64,000 bases of DNA from Micromonospora ferruginea (GTDB lineage: Bacteria > Actinomycetota > Actinomycetes > Mycobacteriales > Micromonosporaceae), in assembly GCF_013694245.2 (NCBI RefSeq), contig NZ_CP059322.2:4409001-4473000 (forward strand), in the 5' to 3' direction. Below the pieces are notes generated by a model. That model saw only the letters and a program-made list of their open reading frames with translations. It was not told where the DNA came from and made no database searches. This document shows, piece after piece, positions 15,945-24,495 of the stretch (the stretch's first letter is position 1; each line of letters opens with the position of its first letter). The position numbers and the translations under genes are program-made.

Positions 15945-18131
15945 TTGCCTGAGCCGGCACAGCCTTCCGAGCCGCCCACCGCCGCCCCGGCGACGGGCCC
16001 CCCGGCGGGTGCCGTCCCGCCCGGCGCACAGCCGTACCTGCTGGTGCTGCCCACCGTGGAGGGCGCGCCGTCGCCGATGCCGTGGCCCGGCGCGGAGGGC
16101 GCGCCCGCCTGGGCCATCCCGGTCACCGTGCCGCCCGGCACCCAGGGCTACGCGCTGTTCGTGCCGCTGGTCCCGTCGGCGCCCCCGGCCGGCGTGCCCG
16201 CCCAGGCGGCGGCGCCCGCCGTCGAGACCGCGCCCGCCGGTCCTCCGCAGCCGGCGCCCGCCGCCGGCACGCCGACCGGACCGGCGGACACCTCACCGAC
16301 GCCCCCGGCCGTCCCGGACCTCGTGCCGGGCCCGCCCGACGCCGCCCCGGCCGCCGGTGCGACACCGGCCGCGACCACGCCGCCCGCCCCGGGTGCCACG
16401 TCCACGGGCCCGGTCGCGCCGCCCGCCCCGGGTGCCACGTCCACGGGCACGGTCGCGGCGTCGGCTCCGGCCGGACCGGGACCGCAGGCCGCTGCCGGCC
16501 CGCCCGGTCCGCACGCGGCCCCGGCCGGTCCTGGTGGCACGGCGCCACCGCCCTACCAGGACATGCGGCCCTGGGCCGCCTACCCGCCGCCGCCCGGCTG
16601 GGCCCCCCGGCCGCCGAAGCCCCGCACCTCGTTCCTGGGCGCCCGGTGGCCCGGGCCGAAGCCGGCCACCGGACGGGCGGCGCCGCTCGCGGTGCTGGCC
16701 GGCGCGCTCGGCAGCGCGGTCTTCGTGCCACTGAGCCGGGTCGGCATCGGCTGGTTCCTCGGCTGGCTCACGCTCACCCTCGGGGTGCTGCTGGCGGTCC
16801 GGACCCGGACCACCGAGCTGCCCCGCGCCGACCGGCTGATCCGCGCCGGTTGGGCCGCGGCGGCGCTGGCCCTGCTCGCCGTGCCGGCGTTCCGCAACGC
16901 CTGGTGGCTGGTGACGTTCTGCGTGCTCGGCGCGCTGGGCTGCGCCACCCTGGCGATCATCGGCGGCCGGCTGGTCCGGTCCATCCTGTTCGGCCTGGTC
17001 GCCACGCCGTTCGCCGCGCTGCGCGGCCTGCCCTGGGTGCGCCGGCACGTCGCCGCCTCGCCGGAGGCCACCACGGTCCGGAAGATCACCGTGTCGGTGG
17101 TGGCCACGCTGGTGCTGCTCGTCGTCTTCGGCAGCCTGCTCGCCTCGGCCGACGCGGCGTTCTCCGAGGCGCTGAGTGCCCTCGTGCCCGACGTCGACCT
17201 CGGTGTGGTGTTCCGGGGCCTGTTCCTGGCCGCGGTGGGTGGGCTGATCGTGGTCGCCGCGCTCTACACCCTCGCCGCCCCGCCCGACCTGTCCACCGTG
17301 GACCGGCCGAGCGCGCGTCGGCTCGGCCTGGTGGAGTGGGCGCCCGCCATCGGGGCGTTGACCGTGCTCTTCGCCGGCTTCGTGGTGGTGCAGTTCACCA
17401 CCCTCTTCGGCGGGCAGCGGCACGTGCAGCGGGTCGCCGGGCTCAGCTACGCCGAGTACGCGCGCAGCGGCTTCTGGCAACTGCTCTTCGTCACGCTGCT
17501 GACCGTGGCGGTGCTCGGCGGCGTGACCCGGTGGGCCCGCCGGGAGCGGCCGGTCGAGCGCACGGTGCTGCGCGTACTGCTCGGGCTGCTCAGCGCGTTG
17601 AGCGTGGTGATCGTGGTGTCGGCGCTGTCGCGGATGTGGACCTACCAGAAGGTCTACAGCTTCACCGGTGAGCGGATCTTCGTGATGGCGTTCGAGATGC
17701 TGCTCGGCGCGGTCTTCCTGATGATCCTGGCCGCGGGCGTGAAGTGGCAGGGCCGGTGGATCCCGGGCACCACGGTGGCGCTGACCGTGGCGATGCTGCT
17801 CGGCCTGGCGGTGCTCAACCCGGAGGACTACGCGGCCCGGCGCAACACCCTGCGGTACGAGCAGACCGGCAAGATCGACGCCTGGTACCTGCGGGCGCTC
17901 TCCGCCGACGCCACGCCCGCCCTCACCAAGCTCCCCGACCCGGTGCGCCGCTGCACGTTGAGCTGGATCGCCGACGACCTCGCCCAGCCCGACCCCTGGT
18001 ACGCCTGGAACCTGGGCCGGCACCGCGCCCGCCAGGCCCTCGACCGGGTCGGTCCGGGCGCGGTCGGCGGCCCGAAGGACTGCCGTCGCGCGGACCAGTT
18101 CGACCTGCCGAAGACCCGGCGCCCCCGCTGA
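15945..18131 (+). CDS. DUF4173/DUF4153-type membrane protein with Pro-rich N-terminus
   Basis: 728-residue membrane protein of unknown role. The first ~230 residues are a Pro/Ala-rich, probably disordered cytoplasmic region with a 13-residue tandem repeat. From ~240 there are about ten hydrophobic segments carrying the DUF4173 pattern (LSRVGIGWFLGWLTLTLGV, FGGQRHVQRVAGLSYAEYAR, RSGFWQLLFVTLLTV, ALSRMWTYQKVYSFTGERIF). The C-terminal tail is soluble (WYLRALSADATPAL). TTG at 15945 is chosen because AAGGAG sits 6 nt before it; GTG at 15927 is the alternative. It converges on the SpoIIE-type gene, with a hairpin between. Confidence 0.82.
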   Translation: MPEPAQPSEPPTAAPATGPPAGAVPPGAQPYLLVLPTVEGAPSPMPWPGAEGAPAWAIPVTVPPGTQGYALFVPLVPSAPPAGVPAQAAAPAVETAPAGPPQPAPAAGTPTGPADTSPTPPAVPDLVPGPPDAAPAAGATPAATTPPAPGATSTGPVAPPAPGATSTGTVAASAPAGPGPQAAAGPPGPHAAPAGPGGTAPPPYQDMRPWAAYPPPPGWAPRPPKPRTSFLGARWPGPKPATGRAAPLAVLAGALGSAVFVPLSRVGIGWFLGWLTLTLGVLLAVRTRTTELPRADRLIRAGWAAAALALLAVPAFRNAWWLVTFCVLGALGCATLAIIGGRLVRSILFGLVATPFAALRGLPWVRRHVAASPEATTVRKITVSVVATLVLLVVFGSLLASADAAFSEALSALVPDVDLGVVFRGLFLAAVGGLIVVAALYTLAAPPDLSTVDRPSARRLGLVEWAPAIGALTVLFAGFVVVQFTTLFGGQRHVQRVAGLSYAEYARSGFWQLLFVTLLTVAVLGGVTRWARRERPVERTVLRVLLGLLSALSVVIVVSALSRMWTYQKVYSFTGERIFVMAFEMLLGAVFLMILAAGVKWQGRWIPGTTVALTVAMLLGLAVLNPEDYAARRNTLRYEQTGKIDAWYLRALSADATPALTKLPDPVRRCTLSWIADDLAQPDPWYAWNLGRHRARQALDRVGPGAVGGPKDCRRADQFDLPKTRRPR
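16380..16457 (+). repeat. 39-bp tandem repeat inside the DUF4173 gene
   Basis: Two tandem copies of a 39-bp unit encode PPAPGATSTGxVA twice. The period is a multiple of three, so the frame is kept, as expected for a repeat expanding in a disordered linker. Confidence 0.75.
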
Positions 18132-18140
18132 CGTCACCGC

Positions 18141-18169
18141 CCCCGGGCCGCGCACACCGCGGCCCGGGG
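18141..18169. terminator. bidirectional terminator hairpin
   Basis: A perfect 12-bp stem (CCCCGGGCCGCG and its complement) with loop CACAC, lying between two converging genes: the DUF4173 gene (stop 18131) and the SpoIIE-type gene (stop 18188). There is no T-run, so it is probably an actinobacterial GC-rich hairpin used in both directions. Confidence 0.65.
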
Positions 18170-18187
18170 CGCCGCGGTGGCCCGACC

Positions 18188-20707
18188 TCAGTCGCCGACG
18201 CGCAGGGCGAGGATCGCGATGTCGTCGGCGACCGGGCCGAGCTGGTAGGCGGCCACCCCGTCGCGGACCAGCTCGACCAGCCGCCGCGCGTCGCCGTCGG
18301 GCGCGCCACGCAGCAGCTCCACCAGTCGCTCCTCGCCGAAGAGGCCGCCCGGGCCGCGCGCCTCGATCACCCCGTCGGTGTAGAACAGCACGGTGTCGCC
18401 GCGTCCCAGGGCGACCGACCGGCGCCCGAGCCGGACCTCGGGAAAGGCGCCCAGCAGCACGCCCGGCACCACGATCACCTCGACCCGGCCGTCGGCCCGG
18501 CGTACCAGCGCGGGCGGGTGTCCGGCGGAGGCCACGTCCAGGTCGGCCCCGCCGTCGCGCACCCGCAGCCGGGCGCACACCACGCTGAGGAACCGGTCGA
18601 CGTCGGGGTCGTCCCGCAGCCGGGTGTGCAACTGGCGCAGGGCGGTGGCGGGTTCGGCGAGCGCCGCGGTGATCCGCAGCGTGTGCCGGGCCAGCCCGGT
18701 CACCGAGGCGGCGTCCACGCCCCGGCCGGCGACGTCGCCGACCACGAGGACCCACTCCCGGTCGGTGGCCCCGCCGACCGGGAACACGTCGTAGAAGTCG
18801 CCGCCGACGCCGACCGAGTCACCGGCCAGGTAGACGGCGGCCAGCTCCGCGCCGGGCACCCGCGGCAGCCGCGAGGGCAGCAGGCTGCGTTGCAGGCGTA
18901 CCGCGGTGGTGTGCTCCCGCTCGTAGAGCTGCGCCCGGGCGAGCGCCTGACCGGCCAGCCCGGCCAGGGTGACCAGGAAGGTGCGGTGCGCGGGCTCGAA
19001 CTCCTGCACGTCGGCGTACCCGAAGATGAGCACCCCGGCGGCGGTCCCCCGGCCCTGCAACGGCACCATCGCCCACGACCGGTTGGTGCTGCGCCGCACC
19101 GCCTCGGCAACCTCGGGATACAGGTCGACCAGCGGCCGGATGTCCGGGAAGAAGTGGGGTTCCCCGTCCCGGAAGGTCGCCGCGATCGGATGGGCGGCGG
19201 CCCGGCCGACGGACTTCCACCGGGTCGGTGGCTCCTGGCCGGTGGGCGCGAACCGGATCCGCCGGCCGCTGTCGTCCAGCAGCGCGACGGCCGCGAGGGC
19301 CGCCTCGGCGGCCGGACCGGCGCCGTCCCGGACCGCGTCGACCACGTCGGCCACGGAGACCGCCTGGGAGAGCGCGGCGGTGAACTCCTGCACCCGGCGG
19401 GCCCGCAGTTCCTCACGCCGGCGGCGGGTCACGTCGGTGACCAGGACGGCCACCGCGCCGGCCCGGCCACCGGAGCCGGGCACGGCGAGGAAACTGCAGA
19501 GGTACGTCCGGCCGGCCCGGACGAACTCCACGTCGCGGACCTCACCGGCGTCGGCGACCTCCCGCATCAGCGGTTCGAGGATCGGCCCGAGATCGGGGAA
19601 GAGGTCGGGCACCCTCCGGCCGAGGTGGTCCGCCACCGGGTGCCCGTTCCACTCCGCCAGGACGGCGTTGATCCGGAGGTAGCGCAGGTCGGTGTCGAGC
19701 AGGGCGACCCCGACCGGCGCGTTCTCGACGAGCGTGTCGAGCGCGGTGAGCATGGTGGCCCGGTCGGCGGTGACCTGCTCGACACCGAGCGTCGCCTCGT
19801 CGGGCACCTCGTCGAAGACGGCCGCGACGCCGACCGGCCCGACCGGGGTCGCCCCGTGCACCGGGTAGTAGCTGCCCCGCCACCGTCGTCGGCCGGGCCG
19901 GCCCGGGGTGGCGCCGACGACGTCCAGGTTGACCAGCGCCCGCCCGGTGTCGAGCACCTGCCGGAGCTGGTCGGCGAACGACTCGGGCAGGTCCGGCAGC
20001 ACCTCGCGCAGGTGCCGTCCGACGTGGTCGGCGGCGGGCCGCCCGTTGATCTCGGCGGCCCGCTGGTTGGCCGTGACGAAGCGCAGGTCCCGGTCCAGCA
20101 CGCTCACCCCGACCGGCAGGTGGAGCAGGATCGTCTCCAGCAGCGCCTGGTCGATGGCGGCGACCGTGGGCGTCCGACCCAGGGCGGCCACCGGTGACGG
20201 GCCGGGCGGCCCGGGCTCGTCGGCGACCGGCCGGCGCGCGCCGTGCGGCAGCCCGGCGGCGCGGACCCGTCGGGCCGCGGTCGAGGCGAGCCCGATCGCC
20301 GCCGCCACGGCGCCGGGCGGCACCGCGCCACGGAAGCCGAGGCTGATCGCGCCGATGACCGTCCCGTCGCCGCCGGGATGCCAGAGCGGCGCGGCCACCA
20401 GGCCCTCGACGTCGGCGGTGGGCAGGCTGGCGGTCGCCGGGAAGCGGATCAGCCGCTCCCGGAAGGAATCCGCCTCGATCACCTCGCCGGTGCGGGCGGC
20501 CCGGGAGATCCCGACCGGCGCGGCCAGCGGGAAGTGAGCCCACGTCTCGGCCAGCTCGGGCACCATGCCGACGTGGTGTGCCAGGTCGAGCCGCGTGCCG
20601 TGCGGGTCGAGCAGGACGAGGACCGCCACCTCCGCCCCGGTGCGCGACAGGACGTCGGCCGGGAGCAGATCGTCGTCACCGACCGTGAGCGCGGCCCGAT
20701 CCGTCAT
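18188..20707 (-). CDS. SpoIIE-type PP2C phosphatase with GAF and PAS sensors
   Basis: 839-residue cytoplasmic sensor phosphatase. An N-terminal GAF-like domain (~20-165) is followed by two PAS domains (ILLHLPVGVSVLDRDLRFV and TLVENAPVGVALLDTDLRY), a second GAF domain (~410-590) and a C-terminal SpoIIE/PP2C domain with metal motifs GVGGDFYDV, VVGDVAGRGVDA and DDIAIL. Enzymes of this class dephosphorylate anti-anti-sigma factors and so release stress sigma factors; no partner is encoded nearby. ATG at 20707 has GGGGAG 6 nt upstream and is preferred over GTG at 20722. Confidence 0.9.
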   Translation of the reverse strand: MTDRAALTVGDDDLLPADVLSRTGAEVAVLVLLDPHGTRLDLAHHVGMVPELAETWAHFPLAAPVGISRAARTGEVIEADSFRERLIRFPATASLPTADVEGLVAAPLWHPGGDGTVIGAISLGFRGAVPPGAVAAAIGLASTAARRVRAAGLPHGARRPVADEPGPPGPSPVAALGRTPTVAAIDQALLETILLHLPVGVSVLDRDLRFVTANQRAAEINGRPAADHVGRHLREVLPDLPESFADQLRQVLDTGRALVNLDVVGATPGRPGRRRWRGSYYPVHGATPVGPVGVAAVFDEVPDEATLGVEQVTADRATMLTALDTLVENAPVGVALLDTDLRYLRINAVLAEWNGHPVADHLGRRVPDLFPDLGPILEPLMREVADAGEVRDVEFVRAGRTYLCSFLAVPGSGGRAGAVAVLVTDVTRRRREELRARRVQEFTAALSQAVSVADVVDAVRDGAGPAAEAALAAVALLDDSGRRIRFAPTGQEPPTRWKSVGRAAAHPIAATFRDGEPHFFPDIRPLVDLYPEVAEAVRRSTNRSWAMVPLQGRGTAAGVLIFGYADVQEFEPAHRTFLVTLAGLAGQALARAQLYEREHTTAVRLQRSLLPSRLPRVPGAELAAVYLAGDSVGVGGDFYDVFPVGGATDREWVLVVGDVAGRGVDAASVTGLARHTLRITAALAEPATALRQLHTRLRDDPDVDRFLSVVCARLRVRDGGADLDVASAGHPPALVRRADGRVEVIVVPGVLLGAFPEVRLGRRSVALGRGDTVLFYTDGVIEARGPGGLFGEERLVELLRGAPDGDARRLVELVRDGVAAYQLGPVADDIAILALRVGD

Positions 20708-20843
20708 GCTGCTCTCCCCCACCCGACCGCGGGCCGAACGGTCGGACCCGGGCTGACGCTACCGCCGCCGGCCCGTCCGGGCCATCCATCGTCCGCCGGA
20801 CCGCTCCGGAGCTGTCGGTCAGCTCACATCCGCCGGGAGCCGG

Positions 20844-21182
20844 TCAGGCCGGGCCGCCGCCGAAGCCGATCTCGTTGCCGTCCGGGTCCCGGAAGATCAC
20901 CTTGCGGACGCCGTTGTCGTAGGTCTCCCGCTCGGCCGGCTCCAGGCCGCGCGCGGCCAGCCCGGCGAGGCGGGCGTCGAGGTCGTCGACGAAGAGGGTG
21001 TGCATGGCGTGGCCGGCGTGCTCCGGCCGCACCTCGATGTAGAGGTAGCGGTGCTCGGCGAGCTGCCACACCACCTCGACGTCGTTCGGCAGGAAGGCCG
21101 GGTCGCCGAGGAGCCGCTCGTACCAGGCGAGGGCCGTCGCGCGGTCGCGGACCGGCACGCCGGCGAAGAGGTCCACCGTCAT
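20844..21182 (-). CDS. VOC (glyoxalase/bleomycin resistance fold) protein
   Basis: 112-residue single VOC-domain protein: VDLFAGVPVRDRATALAWYERL at the start and KVIFRDPDGNEIGFGG at the end are the paired beta-alpha-beta-beta-beta units. The closing Glu in DPDGNEIG is the usual metal ligand. ATG at 21182 overlaps the stop of the AraC-type regulator (ATGA), so the two are translated together and the regulator may control this enzyme. Substrate is unknown. Confidence 0.84.
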   Translation of the reverse strand: MTVDLFAGVPVRDRATALAWYERLLGDPAFLPNDVEVVWQLAEHRYLYIEVRPEHAGHAMHTLFVDDLDARLAGLAARGLEPAERETYDNGVRKVIFRDPDGNEIGFGGGPA

Positions 21183-22123
21183 CCGGTCATGCTAGGCCCG
21201 TCCACGTGCCGACGGGGGCTCACGCCGTAGCGGCGTTTGAACGCGGCGCTCAGGGCGAACGAACTGCCGTAGCCCACCCGGCGGGCCACCGCGCCGACCG
21301 TGGCGCCGGGCTCGCGCAGCAGGTCCGCCGCGAGCGCCAGCCGCCACCCGGTGAGATACGACATCGGCGGCTCGCCGACCAGTCCGGTGAAGCGCCGCGC
21401 CAGCGCCGCCCGGGAGAGCCCGACCTCGCCCGCCAGCGACGCCACGGTCCACGACCGGGCGGGTTCGTGGTGCAGCATCCGCAGCGCCCGGCCGACCACC
21501 GGGTCGGCGTGTGCCCGGTACCAGGCCGGCGCCGCCGCGCCCGGTCGGGCGAACCACTCCCGCAGCGCGGCGATGAGCAGCAGGTCCAGCAGCCGGTCCA
21601 GCACCGCCTCCTGGCCGAGGTCGTCCTTGCCGATCTCGGCGGCCAGCAGCGGGACCAGCGGGGAGTCCCAGGACGCACGCGGCACGACCGCCAGCGCGGG
21701 CAACGCGTCCAGCAGCCGACCGCCGACCGCGCCCCGGACCGGGTACGTGCCGGTGAGCAGCACGGTCCGACCGTCCGGGCCGTTGCCCCAGGTGCGTACG
21801 CCCAGCCCGGTCATCTCGAACAGCTCGCGCCCGTCCGGCGTGGTGCAACGCTGGCCCGGGTGGATCACCACCTGCGGTGACGTGGCCGGATCGTCCGCGA
21901 CCGTGTACGGGTCGGGGCCCCGCACGATCGCCACGTCCCCGGCGCCGAGCGGCACCGGGGTGCCGTGCGCGGGCACCAGCCAGGCGTCCCCGCGTACCAC
22001 CGCGACCAGGGTGAGCGGCGCCTCGTCCCGGATCAGCATCGACCAGGGTGGGGTGAGGATCGAGCGGAGCAGGAAGGCGCCCCGGGCGCGGGGCCCGTCG
22101 AGCAGGCCGGCGACGACGTCCAC
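21179..22123 (-). CDS. AraC family regulator with cupin_6 N-terminus
   Basis: 314-residue transcription factor. The N-terminal ~190 residues match the AraC cupin_6 group (FLLRSILTPPWSMLIRDEAP, LVAVVRGDAWLVP). The C-terminal ~100 residues carry two helix-turn-helix units (WTVASLAGEVGLSRAALARR and ATVGAVARRVGYGSSFALS) ending in FKRRYGVSPRR. The start is GTG at 22123. It is coupled to the VOC gene downstream and divergent from the DUF1772 gene 71 bp away. In this family such a layout often means control of the divergent gene; that is inference here. Confidence 0.88.
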   Translation of the reverse strand: MDVVAGLLDGPRARGAFLLRSILTPPWSMLIRDEAPLTLVAVVRGDAWLVPAHGTPVPLGAGDVAIVRGPDPYTVADDPATSPQVVIHPGQRCTTPDGRELFEMTGLGVRTWGNGPDGRTVLLTGTYPVRGAVGGRLLDALPALAVVPRASWDSPLVPLLAAEIGKDDLGQEAVLDRLLDLLLIAALREWFARPGAAAPAWYRAHADPVVGRALRMLHHEPARSWTVASLAGEVGLSRAALARRFTGLVGEPPMSYLTGWRLALAADLLREPGATVGAVARRVGYGSSFALSAAFKRRYGVSPRRHVDGPSMTG

Positions 22124-22194
22124 GGAGACGATTACACACAGGATCGCGCGTTCTGGCCATGGTCCGTCTCACCGGACGGCGGTGGGATGAACGC

Positions 22195-22683
22195 ATGCGA
22201 CTCGTGCAGCACCTGTCGTTGCTCGCGGCCACGGTCGGAGCCGGGCTGATGGCCGGGCTCTTCGCCGCCTTCGCCTACGCCGTCATGCCGGCGTTGCGGG
22301 GCGCCGACGACCGCACCTTCGTGGACGCCATGCAGCGCATCAACGTGACCATTGTCAACGGCCTCTTCCTGCTGATCTTCCTGGGCACGCCGGTGCTCGC
22401 CGCGCTGGCGGCGATCCTGGCCTGGCGCGGCGCGGGCCGCCCGGCGCTGCCGTGGATCGTCGCCGGGCTCGTCCTCTACCTGGTGGCGGTCGTCGTCACC
22501 GCCGCGGTCAACGTGCCGCTGAACGACGCGCTCGCCGCGGCCGGCACGGCCGACCTGGACGCCGCGCGACAACGCTTCGAGGCCACCTGGGTGGCCTGGA
22601 ACGTGGTCCGGGCGCTGGCGAGCACGGCCGGCTTCGGCGCGCTGTGCGGGGCGCTGCTGGTCACCGGCCGCCCGATCGGGTGA
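22195..22683 (+). CDS. DUF1772 (anthrone oxygenase-like) membrane protein
   Basis: 162-residue protein with four hydrophobic helices and the DUF1772 signature: GLMAGLFAAFAYAVMPALRG at the N-terminus, then DAMQRIN, NGLFLLIFLGTP, a conserved NVPLND after the third helix, and FEATWVAWNVVRALAS. Members include anthrone oxygenases, but most bacterial copies have no known role. ATG at 22195 gives the normal N-terminus; ATG at 22159 adds an unlikely polar leader. It is divergent from the AraC-type regulator and is its most likely target. Confidence 0.8.
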   Translation: MRLVQHLSLLAATVGAGLMAGLFAAFAYAVMPALRGADDRTFVDAMQRINVTIVNGLFLLIFLGTPVLAALAAILAWRGAGRPALPWIVAGLVLYLVAVVVTAAVNVPLNDALAAAGTADLDAARQRFEATWVAWNVVRALASTAGFGALCGALLVTGRPIG

Positions 22684-22697
22684 CGTGGTCGCGCCGA

Positions 22698-22731
22698 CCC
22701 ACCGCCGCCCGGGGTTCCGGAGGGCGGTGGG
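22698..22731. terminator. terminator hairpin between converging genes
   Basis: CCCACCGCC (22698-22706) pairs with GGCGGTGGG (22723-22731), with extra GC pairing inside. It lies between the DUF1772 stop (22683) and the stop of the minus-strand secreted-protein gene (22748) and could serve both. Confidence 0.55.
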
Positions 22732-22747
22732 CGACGGAGCCCGCCGG

Positions 22748-23635
22748 CTAGAACCCGCTCCACGGACGGGCCGAGCACTTCCAGGTCTTCCCGTCGTCGT
22801 GCGAGACGCAGACCGCGAGGACCTTCCCGATGACGGGAAGGCTGAACGTGAAGATGTGCGCTCTCGTCTTCGCGTACGGGACACCGGACTTGCCGGCGAC
22901 GTCGACCAGCGCCCATCCCGGATCCGGTCCGTCCAGCGTCGCCACCCGGCGCAGCGATTCGACGTCGCCGCCGTCGAGGAGCGTCCTGATCTCCGCCGCC
23001 GAGGGCTCCCGGTCACCGACCAGGGTCGCCACGGTGGACGGGCCGGTGACGGCGACGCCGTTGGCCTTCTCGAAGGCGCCCTTCGTCCCGCCCACGGTGG
23101 TGTCGCCGGGGAGGTCGAGGGTGAGGATCTGGTCGGTTCCCCGGCGCGACAGGAGGCACTCCCAGATGGACTTGCCGTTGGCGACGCACATGGTCAGGCA
23201 CCAGTCCCGGCCGCCCGGCACCGACGAGGCGAAGATCAACGACGTGGTCCCCGTCCCCCCGTCGCCCCGGCCGTCGTAGGTGCCGTCGGCGAGGTCGGCC
23301 ATGGTGGTGCCGAGGATGTCCCGGCCGCCCGGCATCGTGCCCACGACCTCGACGCCCTCGACCTTCTCGCCGGCGACGAGCGCGGCGAGCTGCTCGCCGG
23401 TCAGGGTACGGCCGCCGGCGTCCACGGCCAGCACCTTGTCCAGGTCGCCGACGGGCCGGCCGGTCAGATCCTCGAACTGCCGGAGCATCGTCCCAGGGCC
23501 GCCGGGGTGGTCGGTGATCGTCGTCCGCGCCTCACCGTCGGCCGCGTGCGACGGGGTGTACGCGGCCGTCAGCGCGACGACCAGGGCCGCGGCGACGACG
23601 CCGGCGCGCCTGATGATGGTGCCTGGAGCTGTCAT
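22748..23635 (-). CDS. secreted protein of unknown function, two repeat modules
   Basis: 295-residue exported protein without a recognised family. A signal peptide covers ~1-31. A ~40-residue module appears twice (about 66-105 and 200-236): a V-D-rich strand, then T/S-x-x-E-Q/I-x-x-L-x-x-G and V-x-V/T-x-G-T/D. The first copy reads LTGEQLAALVAGEKVEGVEV, the second EPSAAEIRTLLDGGDVESL. Between them are four Cys in DWCLTMC and WECLL plus later VCVSHDDGKTWKC. ATG at 23635 has GAGG upstream. It lies 49 nt after a related gene (23685-24407) and behind the AfsR-like regulator, so the three probably form one transcript. Confidence 0.7.
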   Translation of the reverse strand: MTAPGTIIRRAGVVAAALVVALTAAYTPSHAADGEARTTITDHPGGPGTMLRQFEDLTGRPVGDLDKVLAVDAGGRTLTGEQLAALVAGEKVEGVEVVGTMPGGRDILGTTMADLADGTYDGRGDGGTGTTSLIFASSVPGGRDWCLTMCVANGKSIWECLLSRRGTDQILTLDLPGDTTVGGTKGAFEKANGVAVTGPSTVATLVGDREPSAAEIRTLLDGGDVESLRRVATLDGPDPGWALVDVAGKSGVPYAKTRAHIFTFSLPVIGKVLAVCVSHDDGKTWKCSARPWSGF

Positions 23636-23684
23636 CCTGTCCTCGCTTCTTGTCTCGATGCGGTCGCCACCGACCGCGAACGGG

Positions 23685-24407
23685 CTACCAGCGGCACTCG
23701 AACACCGCGCCCACGCCGTTGGACGACGGCCACCAGCGGCAGTGCCTGTCGATCCAGTCACCGACGTCGGAGATCGTGTCCACGATCCACGCGAAGACCG
23801 CCTTGATCGCACCCCAGAGGCTGAAGTAGACGACGGTCGTCTCGGGCGTGCCGCCGGCCCCGTCGACGACGTCCTTCACCGACATGGCGGCATCGGGCTT
23901 GTCGACCGTGCCCAGCACCCGCACCCCGCTGTCGTCCTTGCCGGCCAGCAACGCCTCGATCTGCTCGGGGGTGCGCTGCTTGCCGTCGTCGACCGCGACG
24001 ATCGCGCGGTCGACCGTCACCCGGCCACTGCCGGTGACCGCCTGTTCGATGGCGGCGATCTCACCCAGCGTGAGGTCACCGCCGAGCGCCGGGCCGGTGA
24101 ACCGCCGGACCGAGACGCCACCGGACGGGCCGACCCGGATCTCGTCCGCGGCGATCATGTCGTCGGGGCCGAACGGGTCCCAGGCGAACGTCCACTGCCC
24201 GTCGAGACAGCGGAACTGGCCGTACACCCGGCCCTCGGGCTCGGTCACGGTACGGACGACCGCGTCCCGGTCGTCGGTGTACCGCGCCACGCAGCCGGTG
24301 CCCCCGTCCGGCGTCTTGTCGGTCTGGGCGACCGCCGCGGAGGACATGGCCAGCACCGTCGCGCCGACCACCCCGATCACCGCGAGGCGGCGTGTCGAGC
24401 GACTCAT
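23685..24407 (-). CDS. secreted protein of unknown function, paralogue of the next gene
   Basis: 240-residue exported protein without a recognised family. The signal peptide ends at about residue 28 (SSAAVAQ). Residues ~130-170 hold the same module as the downstream protein (VDRAIVAVDDGKQRTPEQIEALLAG, here split at VDRAIVAVDD and RTPEQIEALLAG, then GVRVLGTVDK). The N-terminal half is distinct (GQFRCLDGQWTFAWDPFGPD). The C-terminus is Trp/Cys-rich (AWIVDTISDVGDWIDRHCRW). ATG at 24407 is preceded by GAGGTG with 4 nt spacing. It starts 88 nt after the AfsR-like regulator and is probably co-regulated with it. Confidence 0.7.
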   Translation of the reverse strand: MSRSTRRLAVIGVVGATVLAMSSAAVAQTDKTPDGGTGCVARYTDDRDAVVRTVTEPEGRVYGQFRCLDGQWTFAWDPFGPDDMIAADEIRVGPSGGVSVRRFTGPALGGDLTLGEIAAIEQAVTGSGRVTVDRAIVAVDDGKQRTPEQIEALLAGKDDSGVRVLGTVDKPDAAMSVKDVVDGAGGTPETTVVYFSLWGAIKAVFAWIVDTISDVGDWIDRHCRWWPSSNGVGAVFECRW

Positions 24408-24495
24408 CGAACACCTCATTCCTGGCTGGGAAACTGGTGTCCGCAGAGTGCCGGGCCGTCCGGAAACGGCCCGGAAAGGACCCGGAAAGCGGGCG

